From contig CALXAQ010000082.1 in assembly GCA_944386335.1 (NCBI GenBank), positions 1-6,844 of the forward strand: a stretch of DNA of 6,844 nt. The letters run 5' to 3'. A program made the position numbers and the translations under genes. Origin of the DNA: an uncultured Clostridia bacterium (GTDB taxonomy: Bacteria; Bacillota; Clostridia; TANB77; CAG-508). The notes under the pieces were generated by a model. It was not told where the DNA came from. It saw only the letters and a list, made by a program, of their open reading frames with translations, and ran no database searches. This document shows positions 1 through 5,481 of the stretch, one piece after another; the stretch's first letter is position 1; each line of letters begins with the position of its first letter.

Positions 1-47
1 TCTAATGACTGTAACATAAATAAGGTAGTTATTGGTTTATCTCTCAT
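1..47 (-). CDS. Start of a RibD C-terminal / dihydrofolate reductase-like protein (partial)
   Basis: Only the first 15 codons and two bases of the next are present; the gene continues past the left edge of the window. The visible peptide is MRDKPITTLFMLQSL, with GA following. The T-T-L-F-M-L-x-S-L/V-(D)-G-K-I-S type of opening is typical of the RibD C-terminal/dihydrofolate-reductase-like fold, which binds NADPH and reduces pterin or pyrimidine substrates. The next residue here must be D or E, which fits. The start is supported by an AAGGGAG ribosome binding site 8 bases upstream and by a good promoter further up. That a gene starts here is well supported; the family call rests on 15 residues and is tentative. 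Confidence 0.6.
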   Translation of the reverse strand, partial: MRDKPITTLFMLQSL

Positions 48-55
48 TTTATTAA

Positions 56-62
56 CTCCCTT
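56..62 (-). promoter_or_regulatory. Ribosome binding site of the partial left-end gene
   Basis: On the minus strand the sequence reads AAGGGAG, followed by 8 bases and then ATG at 47. It identifies the start of a gene too truncated to be found by ORF length. Confidence 0.65.
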
Positions 63-81
63 CAACACTTAATATGACTTT

Positions 82-110
82 ATTGTACCATTAACTATAA
101 TATTATTCAA
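82..110 (-). promoter_or_regulatory. Sigma-A-type promoter of the partial left-end gene
   Basis: On the minus strand there is a -35 box TTGAAT (105-110), a 17 bp spacer and a -10 box TACAAT (82-87). Transcription would begin near 75, giving a leader of roughly 28 bases before the ATG at 47. It sits downstream of the tRNA terminator, so the gene is probably transcribed separately from the tRNAs. Confidence 0.65.
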
Positions 111-175
111 GCTGTATTCCAAAACTATTGCCTCCAGTCCTATCATAGGTTTTACCCTAATAATATTTTACTACA

Positions 176-213
176 AAAAAATAAGCTACTTCTAATAAAG
201 TAACTTATTTTTT
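176..213 (-). terminator. Probable terminator of the tRNA transcript (potentially bidirectional)
   Basis: A hairpin has a 10 bp outer stem (176-185 with 204-213), one C/A mismatch, a 5 bp inner stem (187-191 with 198-202) and a 6-base loop. The outer arms are an A run and a T run, so the minus-strand transcript ends in ...CUUAUUUUUU. The stem is AT-rich and therefore weaker than a classical terminator. Its position, after tRNA-Tyr and before the next gene's promoter, supports the call. Confidence 0.65.
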
Positions 214-287
214 CCTTCTTTCTTTGGAATAGGTACTGATATTGCAAAACCTCCAACAAAGAAATAAAGGTTCTTATTTGTTTTGTT

Positions 288-373
288 TGGTGGGCAGGGA
301 TGGATTCGAACCATCGTACTCATATGAGAACAGATTTACAGTCTGCCGCCTTTAGCCACTCGGCCACCTACCC
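288..373 (-). tRNA. tRNA-Tyr (anticodon GTA)
   Basis: An 86-base class II tRNA with the 3' CCA encoded. The acceptor arms GGGTAGG and CCTGCCC pair fully, with one G-U. The anticodon loop CTGTAAA carries GTA at 339-337. A long variable arm follows, as expected for bacterial tRNA-Tyr, and the T arm contains GGTTCGAATCC. It lies 41 bases downstream of the CAT-anticodon tRNA and shares its promoter at 511-539. Confidence 0.95.
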
Positions 374-414
374 ATTATTTATTATTACGTTAGTAAAATT
401 CCATAGAAAATATA

Positions 415-491
415 TGGTGCTCCCTCAAGGATTTGAACCTTGGACCCACCGGTTATGAGCCGGTTGCTCTGACCAACTGAGCTAAGGGAGC
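415..491 (-). tRNA. tRNA with anticodon CAT (elongator Met, or Ile2 after lysidine modification)
   Basis: A 77-base cloverleaf with encoded CCA. The acceptor arms GCTCCCT and AGGGAGC pair perfectly, the D arm is AGCTCAGTTGGTCAGAGC, and the anticodon stem-loop is ACCGG-CTCATAA-CCGGT with CAT at 457-455. It is not an initiator tRNA: position 1 is paired to position 72 and the three-GC-pair anticodon-stem signature is absent. A CAT anticodon can belong to elongator tRNA-Met or to tRNA-Ile2, whose C34 is changed to lysidine by TilS so that it reads AUA. The acceptor has C4-G69 and C5-G68, the pairs described as TilS determinants in E. coli, and the loop resembles Gram-positive Ile2. Ile2 is therefore a real possibility. 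Confidence 0.93.
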
Positions 492-510
492 AATTCCTAA
501 CGCGATTTTT

Positions 511-539
511 ATTATACACAATATTTTCCCTCATGTCAA
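511..539 (-). promoter_or_regulatory. Consensus promoter of the two-tRNA operon
   Basis: On the minus strand there is a perfect -35 box TTGACA (534-539), a 17 bp spacer and a perfect -10 box TATAAT (511-516). The start site would fall near 504 in a GC-rich CGCG patch, about 12 bases before the first tRNA. A fully consensus promoter fits stable-RNA expression. Confidence 0.85.
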
Positions 540-589
540 TAGATTAGCCTATTTTTTTTCAAATTCTCAGCTTAAATCTATGTTTTCTT

Positions 590-616
590 GAACTTTAAGG
601 AACGTCCCCAATGTTC
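590..616. repeat. REP-like imperfect palindrome, unit A
   Basis: The arms GAACTTT (590-596) and AATGTTC (610-616) form an imperfect inverted repeat around AAGGAACGTCCCC. The inner core AACGTCCC recurs in unit B 48 bp away, where the flanking arms are different but again complementary. A conserved core with changed, still-pairing arms is typical of dispersed REP-like palindromes. Confidence 0.55.
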
Positions 617-636
617 ACTTAGTTCATTAAGAACCT

Positions 637-663
637 GCAATTTAAAGAACGTCCCTAAATTGC
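637..663. repeat. REP-like palindrome, unit B
   Basis: Perfect 8 bp arms, GCAATTTA (637-644) and TAAATTGC (656-663), flank the core AAGAACGTCCC (645-655). This core matches that of unit A at nearly every base. A degenerate inverted copy of the core (AAGAGCGTCCTT read on the minus strand) lies directly beside it at 664-675. Confidence 0.6.
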
Positions 664-675
664 AAGGACGCTCTT
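645..675 (-). terminator. Probable terminator of the 284-residue protein gene, made from the repeat
   Basis: In the minus-strand transcript AAGAGCGUCC (675-666) pairs with GGACGUUCUU (654-645) in a 10 bp stem with one G-U pair and an 11-base loop. UAAAUU follows. The hairpin starts 16 bases after the stop codon at 692-694. The U-run is poor, so termination may be incomplete. The right arm of the stem is the core of repeat unit B. Confidence 0.5.
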
Positions 676-691
676 ATTACATCTTTTCTTT

Positions 692-1546
692 TTATTCATG
701 TTTTGCTTCTGGCAATGCTGGTACTTCCAATACCACTCTTGTTTTAAATAGATAAGTAATTGCTCTACCAAATTTACTTTGTTTAATTCTTTGCCATAAA
801 GATGGTTTTACTTCAAATGTAGTTTCTTGTTCATATTTATCTTTTTCTTGTTTTGCCTTTTTACTTTGTTGCTCTTCTATAACTGATTGTTCTTGTATTT
901 CTTCTACTGGTTGTACTTCTTCTTGTGGCGTTGGAATTAATTTTAGTGCATCTGCTACTTCTATTCCTATATAACTTAATGCTTTAGATCTATCCTCTAT
1001 TCTTTCCATGTCTATCTCAATATGTAAATTGGATTCTAAATTAACTATTCTTGCATTAATTAATTTTACAGCATCTTGATAATTTTGAGATTTTGTAGAT
1101 TTCGCTTTTCCTATCATTTGTAAAGTATCTATAATATCTTCTGGAAAATCCTCCTCTATATTCTCAATTGTATCTTTCCAACCATCTTCTTTGTTTTCTA
1201 CCATTTCTAGTGCATCTTTTAATACTCCTGCAGAAGCAATATTTGCTTCTCTTTGGCGAATTAATTCTTCTATTTGCTTTGTATTTTCCTCAAACAAGTT
1301 GGTAGCAAATTCTACTAAATCGTATGCTGCTTTATACACTGCTGGTGGAAAATTTTTCTTTTTTGGATATTCTATTAAATAAGTCTTGATAGACTCTATT
1401 AAATCTTTAAAATAAGTATCATCCTCTAATTGAATAATTTGTTTTTTGCTCTTCGGATTGATCATTTTATGAATTTTATCAATATTTGATAATATTTTTT
1501 CTTCTGTGATTACCATTCTCACATTTACTATGCCAGATCTAGACAT
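692..1546 (-). CDS. Unrecognised 284-residue acidic helical protein
   Basis: I do not recognise this family. The start at 1546 is supported by AAAGGAGGAG at 1555-1564, 8 bases upstream; an alternative Met at residue 11 lacks comparable support. Residues 12-205 are rich in Glu, Lys, Ile and Leu with few Gly or Pro, suggesting a soluble helical domain with coiled-coil-like stretches (about 80-120 and 155-200). Residues 206-245 form a Gln/Glu/Lys-rich linker that looks disordered. Residues 248-270 switch to a basic amphipathic segment (SLWQRIKQSKFGRAITYLFK) followed by VVLEVPALPE, which could bind a membrane, nucleic acid or a partner. There is no signal peptide and no long hydrophobic helix. 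It has its own promoter and probable terminator, so it appears monocistronic. Its codon use and AT-richness match its neighbours. Confidence 0.85.
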   Translation of the reverse strand: MSRSGIVNVRMVITEEKILSNIDKIHKMINPKSKKQIIQLEDDTYFKDLIESIKTYLIEYPKKKNFPPAVYKAAYDLVEFATNLFEENTKQIEELIRQREANIASAGVLKDALEMVENKEDGWKDTIENIEEDFPEDIIDTLQMIGKAKSTKSQNYQDAVKLINARIVNLESNLHIEIDMERIEDRSKALSYIGIEVADALKLIPTPQEEVQPVEEIQEQSVIEEQQSKKAKQEKDKYEQETTFEVKPSLWQRIKQSKFGRAITYLFKTRVVLEVPALPEAKHE

Positions 1547-1554
1547 TGTAAACT

Positions 1555-1564
1555 CTCCTCCTTT
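1555..1564 (-). promoter_or_regulatory. Strong ribosome binding site fixing the start at 1546
   Basis: AAAGGAGGAG on the minus strand is nearly fully complementary to the 16S 3' end and lies 8 bases before ATG. It favours this start over the in-frame Met ten codons later. Confidence 0.8.
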
Positions 1565-1645
1565 GTCCTATGCTTTCCCTTTTATTACATCTATACATTT
1601 TTCTACAATAGGATCCCTTTTTATTCTTATTTCTACTACATTTTT

Positions 1646-1675
1646 ATTTTAATACATTTTTCTTAAGTATGTCAA
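1646..1675 (-). promoter_or_regulatory. Promoter of the 284-residue protein gene
   Basis: A perfect -35 box TTGACA (1670-1675), an 18 bp spacer and a -10 box TAAAAT (1646-1651, five of six consensus bases) lie on the minus strand. Transcription would start near 1639, leaving a leader of about 90 bases before the ATG. No clear riboswitch-like structure is visible in that leader. Confidence 0.7.
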
Positions 1676-1700
1676 TAGAAAGGTTCTACTTTTATACAAA

Positions 1701-1717
1701 TGTAACATAATTGTAAT
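1701..1717 (+). promoter_or_regulatory. Possible WalR-type direct-repeat box (second copy)
   Basis: TGTAAC-ATAAT-TGTAAT fits the published WalR/YycF consensus TGTWAH-N5-TGTWAH exactly. It lies between the ligase stop codon and the promoter of the 284-residue protein gene, 25 bp upstream of that -35 box, on the opposite strand. In AT-rich DNA a chance match is plausible, so this is tentative. Confidence 0.3.
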
Positions 1718-1730
1718 ATTTCTTCTAGTT

Positions 1731-3611
1731 TTAAGATTTTTGCTCTTTATCTTTGTTAATTTCGGCATATCTTTTTATTTTCATAGTAGTTGTTTTTACA
1801 AATTCATCTTCTTTAATTTCTAAGTTTTTAATAGCTTTATAGGAAGGTGATTTTTTATTAATTTCTTTTATTTGTTCCCAGATGATATCATGTATTTGCT
1901 CTTTACTTAAATCTTTTCCATGTAATTCTTCTATTTTTTCATAATCTGGAATTACTTTTACAGAAATTAGTAGTTCTTTTTCTCCTTCTTGTTCTTTACC
2001 ATATACCATACATTCTTTAATTTCTGGTACCTTCCCTAATAGTAATTCTAATTCTTCTGGATAGATATTCTTTCCATTTTGCGTAACAATTACATTTTTG
2101 GTTCTTCCTGTAATATATAAGAATCCATCGTTATCTAGATATCCTACATCTCCTGAATGGAACCATCTATTGCCTTCTTCATCTATCTCTATCACGCTGT
2201 TGGTTGCCTCTTCATCCTCATAGTATCCTAACATTAGTGTTTTACTTTTAATTAAAACTTCTCCTTCTCCGTCTTCATTTGGATGATCTATTTTCATTTC
2301 TGCACAAATTACTGGTTTTCCTGCTGAACCTACCTTTGGTTCATAATCTGGCGTTAAAGCTGCAATAGGAGCTGTTTCTGTTAATCCATAACCTTGTAAG
2401 AAATTAATACCAATGTCTTGTACCCATTTCCCAACTTTTGCATCTATAGGAGCTGCTGCGGAAACAATAATTCTTAATTTTCCTCCTAAATTTTCTATAA
2501 TTTCCCCAAACACTTTCTTTTTGATATCTACTCCTACTCCTTTTAGTGCATTGGTAATATGTATCATAGAATTAACAAGTGCTGCTTTTCCACTTTTTTG
2601 AATAGTAGCATTAATTTTTTTATATAGATTTTCTATTAATAATGGTACTGCTAAAAGTGCTGTAGGTTTTGTCTCTTGCAGGTCTGGTACAATATGTTTT
2701 AAGCCTTGGCAAACAGCTATGGAAGCTCCATAAGCCATAGGTAATAAAAATCCAATGGTAGATTCATAAGTATGATGTAGTGGAAGTACAGAAAATAACC
2801 TGTCTGATTCATATAATTTTACGTAAGCACTTACAGCATTGATATTTTCTGCTAAATTTCTATTACTAATCATAACACCTTTAGAGTTGGAAGTAGTTCC
2901 CGATGTAAAAATTAAAACTTTGAAAGCATCTGGGTCAATTGAAATTTCCATAAAAGAATTATCTTTCTGCTCTAATAATTTGTTCCCTTGTGCTACTACA
3001 GTATCAAAACCTACCTCTCTGCCTTGTAACTCTTCATCACTATTCATTTGAATAAAATATTTTACTTCTGGTAGTTTATCTTCTACTTTTTTTATAACAT
3101 CTTTCTTTTTAGTAGAATAGATAACAGCTGATGCTCTAGAACGGTGAATGACATTTTCAATTTCATTTGCTGGCAATTCTTTATCTACTGGTACTGCAAT
3201 TCCCACACCGCAAAGCATTGCCATGTAAGATACATACCAATGATAAGTATTCTCTCCTATGATAACTACTCTTTCATCTCTTAAGTGATACTTCTGTGTT
3301 AATGCTGTTCCTAAAGCAATTACATCTTGTGCAAATTGCTCATAAGTTATTTTTTGAAATGCCTCTTTAGGATTAAATTTTTCTAAAATAAACACATTAT
3401 TGGCATATTTATCTTTTACTATACGAAATACTTCTTTAATTGTTTCATAATGTGTTGGCTCATACCCTTTTTGCTTTACTTTTGATGTTGTTTCATTTTT
3501 CTCTTTCAATGCATCATAATCTACTTTAACCTCATCAATATTTTCTATTCCCTTCATTTCTATTTTTGGAAATTTAAAATTTGGTAATTTAAAATCTTTT
3601 AAAATTCTCAT
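1731..3611 (-). CDS. AMP-forming long-chain fatty-acid ligase (acyl-CoA or acyl-ACP synthetase)
   Basis: A 626-residue member of the ANL adenylating superfamily, full length for a long-chain fatty-acid ligase. It would activate a free fatty acid with ATP to an acyl-adenylate, then transfer it to CoA (or possibly ACP), probably at the inner face of the membrane. Visible motifs are the phosphate loop TSGTTSNSKG (236-245), LPLHHTYE (276-283), the adenine motif QGYGLTET (406-413), HSGDVG (485-490), the hinge TGRTKN (501-506), NGKNIYPEE (512-520) and the C-terminal catalytic-lysine region TTTMKIKR (607-614), with K611 the likely catalytic lysine. Residues 1-45 are an N-terminal extension rich in Lys and Phe. 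It follows the TetR gene by 57 bp with AAGGGG 12 bases before the ATG and no intervening promoter, so the two are probably co-transcribed. No clear terminator follows it. Acyl-CoA versus acyl-ACP product cannot be decided from sequence. Confidence 0.93.
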   Translation of the reverse strand: MRILKDFKLPNFKFPKIEMKGIENIDEVKVDYDALKEKNETTSKVKQKGYEPTHYETIKEVFRIVKDKYANNVFILEKFNPKEAFQKITYEQFAQDVIALGTALTQKYHLRDERVVIIGENTYHWYVSYMAMLCGVGIAVPVDKELPANEIENVIHRSRASAVIYSTKKKDVIKKVEDKLPEVKYFIQMNSDEELQGREVGFDTVVAQGNKLLEQKDNSFMEISIDPDAFKVLIFTSGTTSNSKGVMISNRNLAENINAVSAYVKLYESDRLFSVLPLHHTYESTIGFLLPMAYGASIAVCQGLKHIVPDLQETKPTALLAVPLLIENLYKKINATIQKSGKAALVNSMIHITNALKGVGVDIKKKVFGEIIENLGGKLRIIVSAAAPIDAKVGKWVQDIGINFLQGYGLTETAPIAALTPDYEPKVGSAGKPVICAEMKIDHPNEDGEGEVLIKSKTLMLGYYEDEEATNSVIEIDEEGNRWFHSGDVGYLDNDGFLYITGRTKNVIVTQNGKNIYPEELELLLGKVPEIKECMVYGKEQEGEKELLISVKVIPDYEKIEELHGKDLSKEQIHDIIWEQIKEINKKSPSYKAIKNLEIKEDEFVKTTTMKIKRYAEINKDKEQKS

Positions 3612-3668
3612 TTTTTGTTACATCCCCTTCTAAGACATATTTCTAATTCAAAATTATTATAATTTCTT

Positions 3669-4235
3669 TTATTTTTTTAACTTCTTAATAAATGACTTTT
3701 CTATTTCCGCATATAATTCTGGAACTTCTATGTTCTTTTCTCTTCTTAATTTATAAATTAGACTTGAACAAACAAATCCAAAGATACCAGAAGCAATTAC
3801 ATTAGGATCTGCTTGTATGATTTCTCCTTTTTCCATTCCTTCTTCTACTATTTCTTGTATCATTTGTATATACTCAAACACATAATCTCTACACATTTTA
3901 CTTCTAGGTCCAGTTCCCCATATTTGACTTAAGATAATTGTCATAAAACTTTCATACTTTACTAATACTTTTAGTTCTATTAACACAATTGCTCTAATTT
4001 TATCTAAGGAATTGGTTAATTTATCTGTTTTAATAGCAATGCTATTTTTTAATAATTTTACTCCTTCTTCTACTAAAAACTTAAAAATTTCTTCCTTACT
4101 AGAAAAATGATAATATAGAGTTCCTTTTGCCACTCCTACTGTTGCTGTAATTTCTTCTATACTTGTAGCATCATATCCTTTTTCTGCAAATAATTTCATA
4201 GAAGTTTCAAAGATCTTTCTTTTTGTTTTATTCAT
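3669..4235 (-). CDS. TetR/AcrR-family repressor, probable regulator of the adjacent fatty-acid ligase
   Basis: A 188-residue protein of standard TetR length. Residues 8-47 form the N-terminal DNA-binding domain: LFAEKGYDATSIEEITATVG leads into the recognition-helix region VAKGTLYYHFSSKEEIF, a textbook TetR helix-turn-helix. Residues 50-188 are the helical ligand-binding and dimerisation domain, with a hydrophobic stretch at 147-161 (IASGIFGFVCSSLIY). The start is supported by AGGTGG 6 bases upstream of the ATG. It is the first gene of a probable operon with the ligase. In B. subtilis the TetR-family regulator FadR senses long-chain acyl-CoA and controls fatty-acid degradation genes, including the ligase lcfA; by analogy this protein may repress its own operon until acyl-CoA accumulates. 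The ligand is inferred from context only. Confidence 0.93.
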   Translation of the reverse strand: MNKTKRKIFETSMKLFAEKGYDATSIEEITATVGVAKGTLYYHFSSKEEIFKFLVEEGVKLLKNSIAIKTDKLTNSLDKIRAIVLIELKVLVKYESFMTIILSQIWGTGPRSKMCRDYVFEYIQMIQEIVEEGMEKGEIIQADPNVIASGIFGFVCSSLIYKLRREKNIEVPELYAEIEKSFIKKLKK

Positions 4236-4269
4236 TCTATTCCACCTTTTAACATAAGAATCTGTTTTT

Positions 4270-4298
4270 ATTATATAATTTTATTGGCATTTTTGCAA
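4270..4298 (-). promoter_or_regulatory. Promoter of the TetR-ligase operon
   Basis: The -35 box is TTGCAA (4293-4298), followed by a 17 bp spacer and a perfect -10 box TATAAT (4270-4275) on the minus strand. The start site is expected near 4263, about 28 bases before the TetR start codon. A loose dyad around the -35 (TTGCA and, opposite, TTGGCA) could be an operator but is too weak to call. Confidence 0.75.
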
Positions 4299-4374
4299 GC
4301 ATTTTTTGTATTTCTTGTACCTTATTATATACGAAGAAATCTATATAGGTCTAAAATAATAGTTTCTCCTATAA

Positions 4375-4408
4375 AATAAAAAACCTAAGTTTCCTTAAGT
4401 TTTTTATT
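4375..4408 (-). terminator. Intrinsic terminator of the mreB-like gene
   Basis: In the minus-strand transcript AAUAAAAAACUUAAG pairs with CUUAGGUUUUUUAUU across a GAAA tetraloop (4390-4393), giving a 15 bp stem with one G-U pair and a built-in U-run. On the plus strand the same position is an A/C mismatch, so the hairpin favours minus-strand transcripts. It begins 17 bases after the stop codon. Confidence 0.85.
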
Positions 4409-4425
4409 ACTAGAATGCTTTACTT

Positions 4426-5431
4426 TTATCTTCTTGTTTTTGCATCTAGTGTATCTAAATTATCCAGTGCTTTTCCTGTTCTTAAAGCTACACAAGATAC
4501 TGCATCTTGTGCAATCATTACATTAATTCCAGTTTTTTCTTGCAAAAGTTTATCTAACCCATCTACTAAACATCCTCCGCCAGTCATATAGATACCCTTA
4601 TCACTAATATCTGCTGCTAATTCTGGTGGTGTTCTCTCTAGAACAGAATGTACACTATCTACAATCATTAAAGCTGGTTCTATCAATGCTTCTAACATTT
4701 CACTAGAACGAATCTTTATAGTGCTTGGAAGCCCTGAACCTAAATCTCTTCCTCTTATTTCCATTTCTGCATCTTGTATCTTAGGATATACACATCCTAT
4801 ATTAATTTTTAAATCTTCTGCAGTTCTTTCCCCTATAATCACATTGTGTTTTCTTTTGATATATTTTACAATGGCTTCATCAAATTTGTCCCCTGCCACT
4901 TTTAAAGAAGTACTCACTACTGAACCACCTAGAGAAATAACAGCAATGTCAGTTGTTCCTGCACCAATATCTACTACCATATATCCACATGGTTTTGAAA
5001 TATCTATCCCAGCTCCAATAGCTGCTGCAATAGGTTCTTCTATTAAATATACTTTTCTTGCTCCTGCTTGTGAAGCTGCATCAATAACTGCCTTTTTTTC
5101 CACCTCTGTCACTTGAGAAGGAATACAAATCATAATACGTGGTGCAAAGACAAATCTTCCACATACCTTACTAATAAAATATTTTAACATTTTTTCTGTA
5201 ACAGTGTAATTAGAAATTACTCCATCTCTTAGTGGTCTCGTGGCTACTATATTTCCTGGAGTTCTTCCGAAGCATTCTTCTTGCTTCTTTTCCTACTGCC
5301 AATACATCTCCTGTATGATTATCTACTGCCACAACAGATGGTTCACGAAGAACGATTCCTTTCCCTTTTACATAAGCAATTACTGTTGCTGTTCCTAAAT
5401 CGATTCCTATATCTTGTCCAAAGCCAAACAT
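4426..5431 (-). pseudogene. mreB: MreB/Mbl-family rod-shape protein gene with a single-base frameshift
   Basis: An actin-like, membrane-associated filament protein that directs lateral cell-wall synthesis. The gene is split: frame one covers residues 1-54 then runs into unrelated codons and stops at 5210; frame two resumes the family sequence (GRTPGNIVATRPLRDGV...) and reaches the stop at 4426. Removing one base near 5270 gives 334 residues, normal for MreB/Mbl (B. subtilis 333-337). Motifs in the joined protein are phosphate-1 DIGIDLGTAT (7-16), a hydrophobic loop RFVFA (92-96), EEPIAAAIGAG (131-141), phosphate-2 DIGAGTTD (154-161), ERTAEDLK (201-208) and the adenosine motif TGGG (283-286). 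It has its own promoter and terminator with no mreC/mreD, as for stand-alone mbl or mreBH. AGDKFD and IGERTAED resemble Mbl. Sequencing error, a recent mutation or recoding are all possible. The two open pieces are 5210-5437 and 4426-5190. Confidence 0.85.
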
Positions 5432-5437
5432 TTCCAT

Positions 5438-5445
5438 CTTCCTTT
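5438..5445 (-). promoter_or_regulatory. Ribosome binding site deciding the mreB-like start at 5431
   Basis: AAAGGAAG ends directly before an ATG at 5437, leaving only 3 bases between AGG and that codon, which is too close. The next in-frame ATG at 5431 is 9 bases from AGG and gives MFGFGQDIGIDLG, matching the usual MreB/Mbl beginning. The start at 5431 is therefore preferred. Confidence 0.7.
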
Positions 5446-5481
5446 CAGTATATTATGCTTCTTTTTTCTTATTGCTATTAT

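Noticed and set aside
121..175. Short dyad CCTAT-C-ATAGG upstream of the left-end promoter
   Set aside because: It is too short and too far from the -35 box to be called an operator without conservation data.
248..272. Weak hairpin AACCT/AGGTT between tRNA-Tyr and the terminator at 176-213
   Set aside because: It has only five Watson-Crick pairs plus two G-U, a loop of more than ten bases and a poor U-run. It might aid tRNA 3' processing but cannot be called a terminator.
1566..1613. Inverted repeat TCCTAT/ATAGGA in the leader of the 284-residue protein gene, near the ribosome binding site
   Set aside because: It has six pairs with a loop of more than 35 bases and no supporting inner stem; it does not resemble a known riboswitch.
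3651..3665. Odd palindrome AAATTAT-T-ATAATTT between the TetR and ligase genes
   Set aside because: It is made only of A and T in a very AT-rich spacer, where such palindromes arise often by chance, and there is no promoter beside it.
4225..4236. GAATGAATA at the TetR start codon resembles half of a B. subtilis FadR operator
   Set aside because: The second half-site TCATTCA is missing, and the match is largely produced by the start codon and the following Asn-Lys codons.
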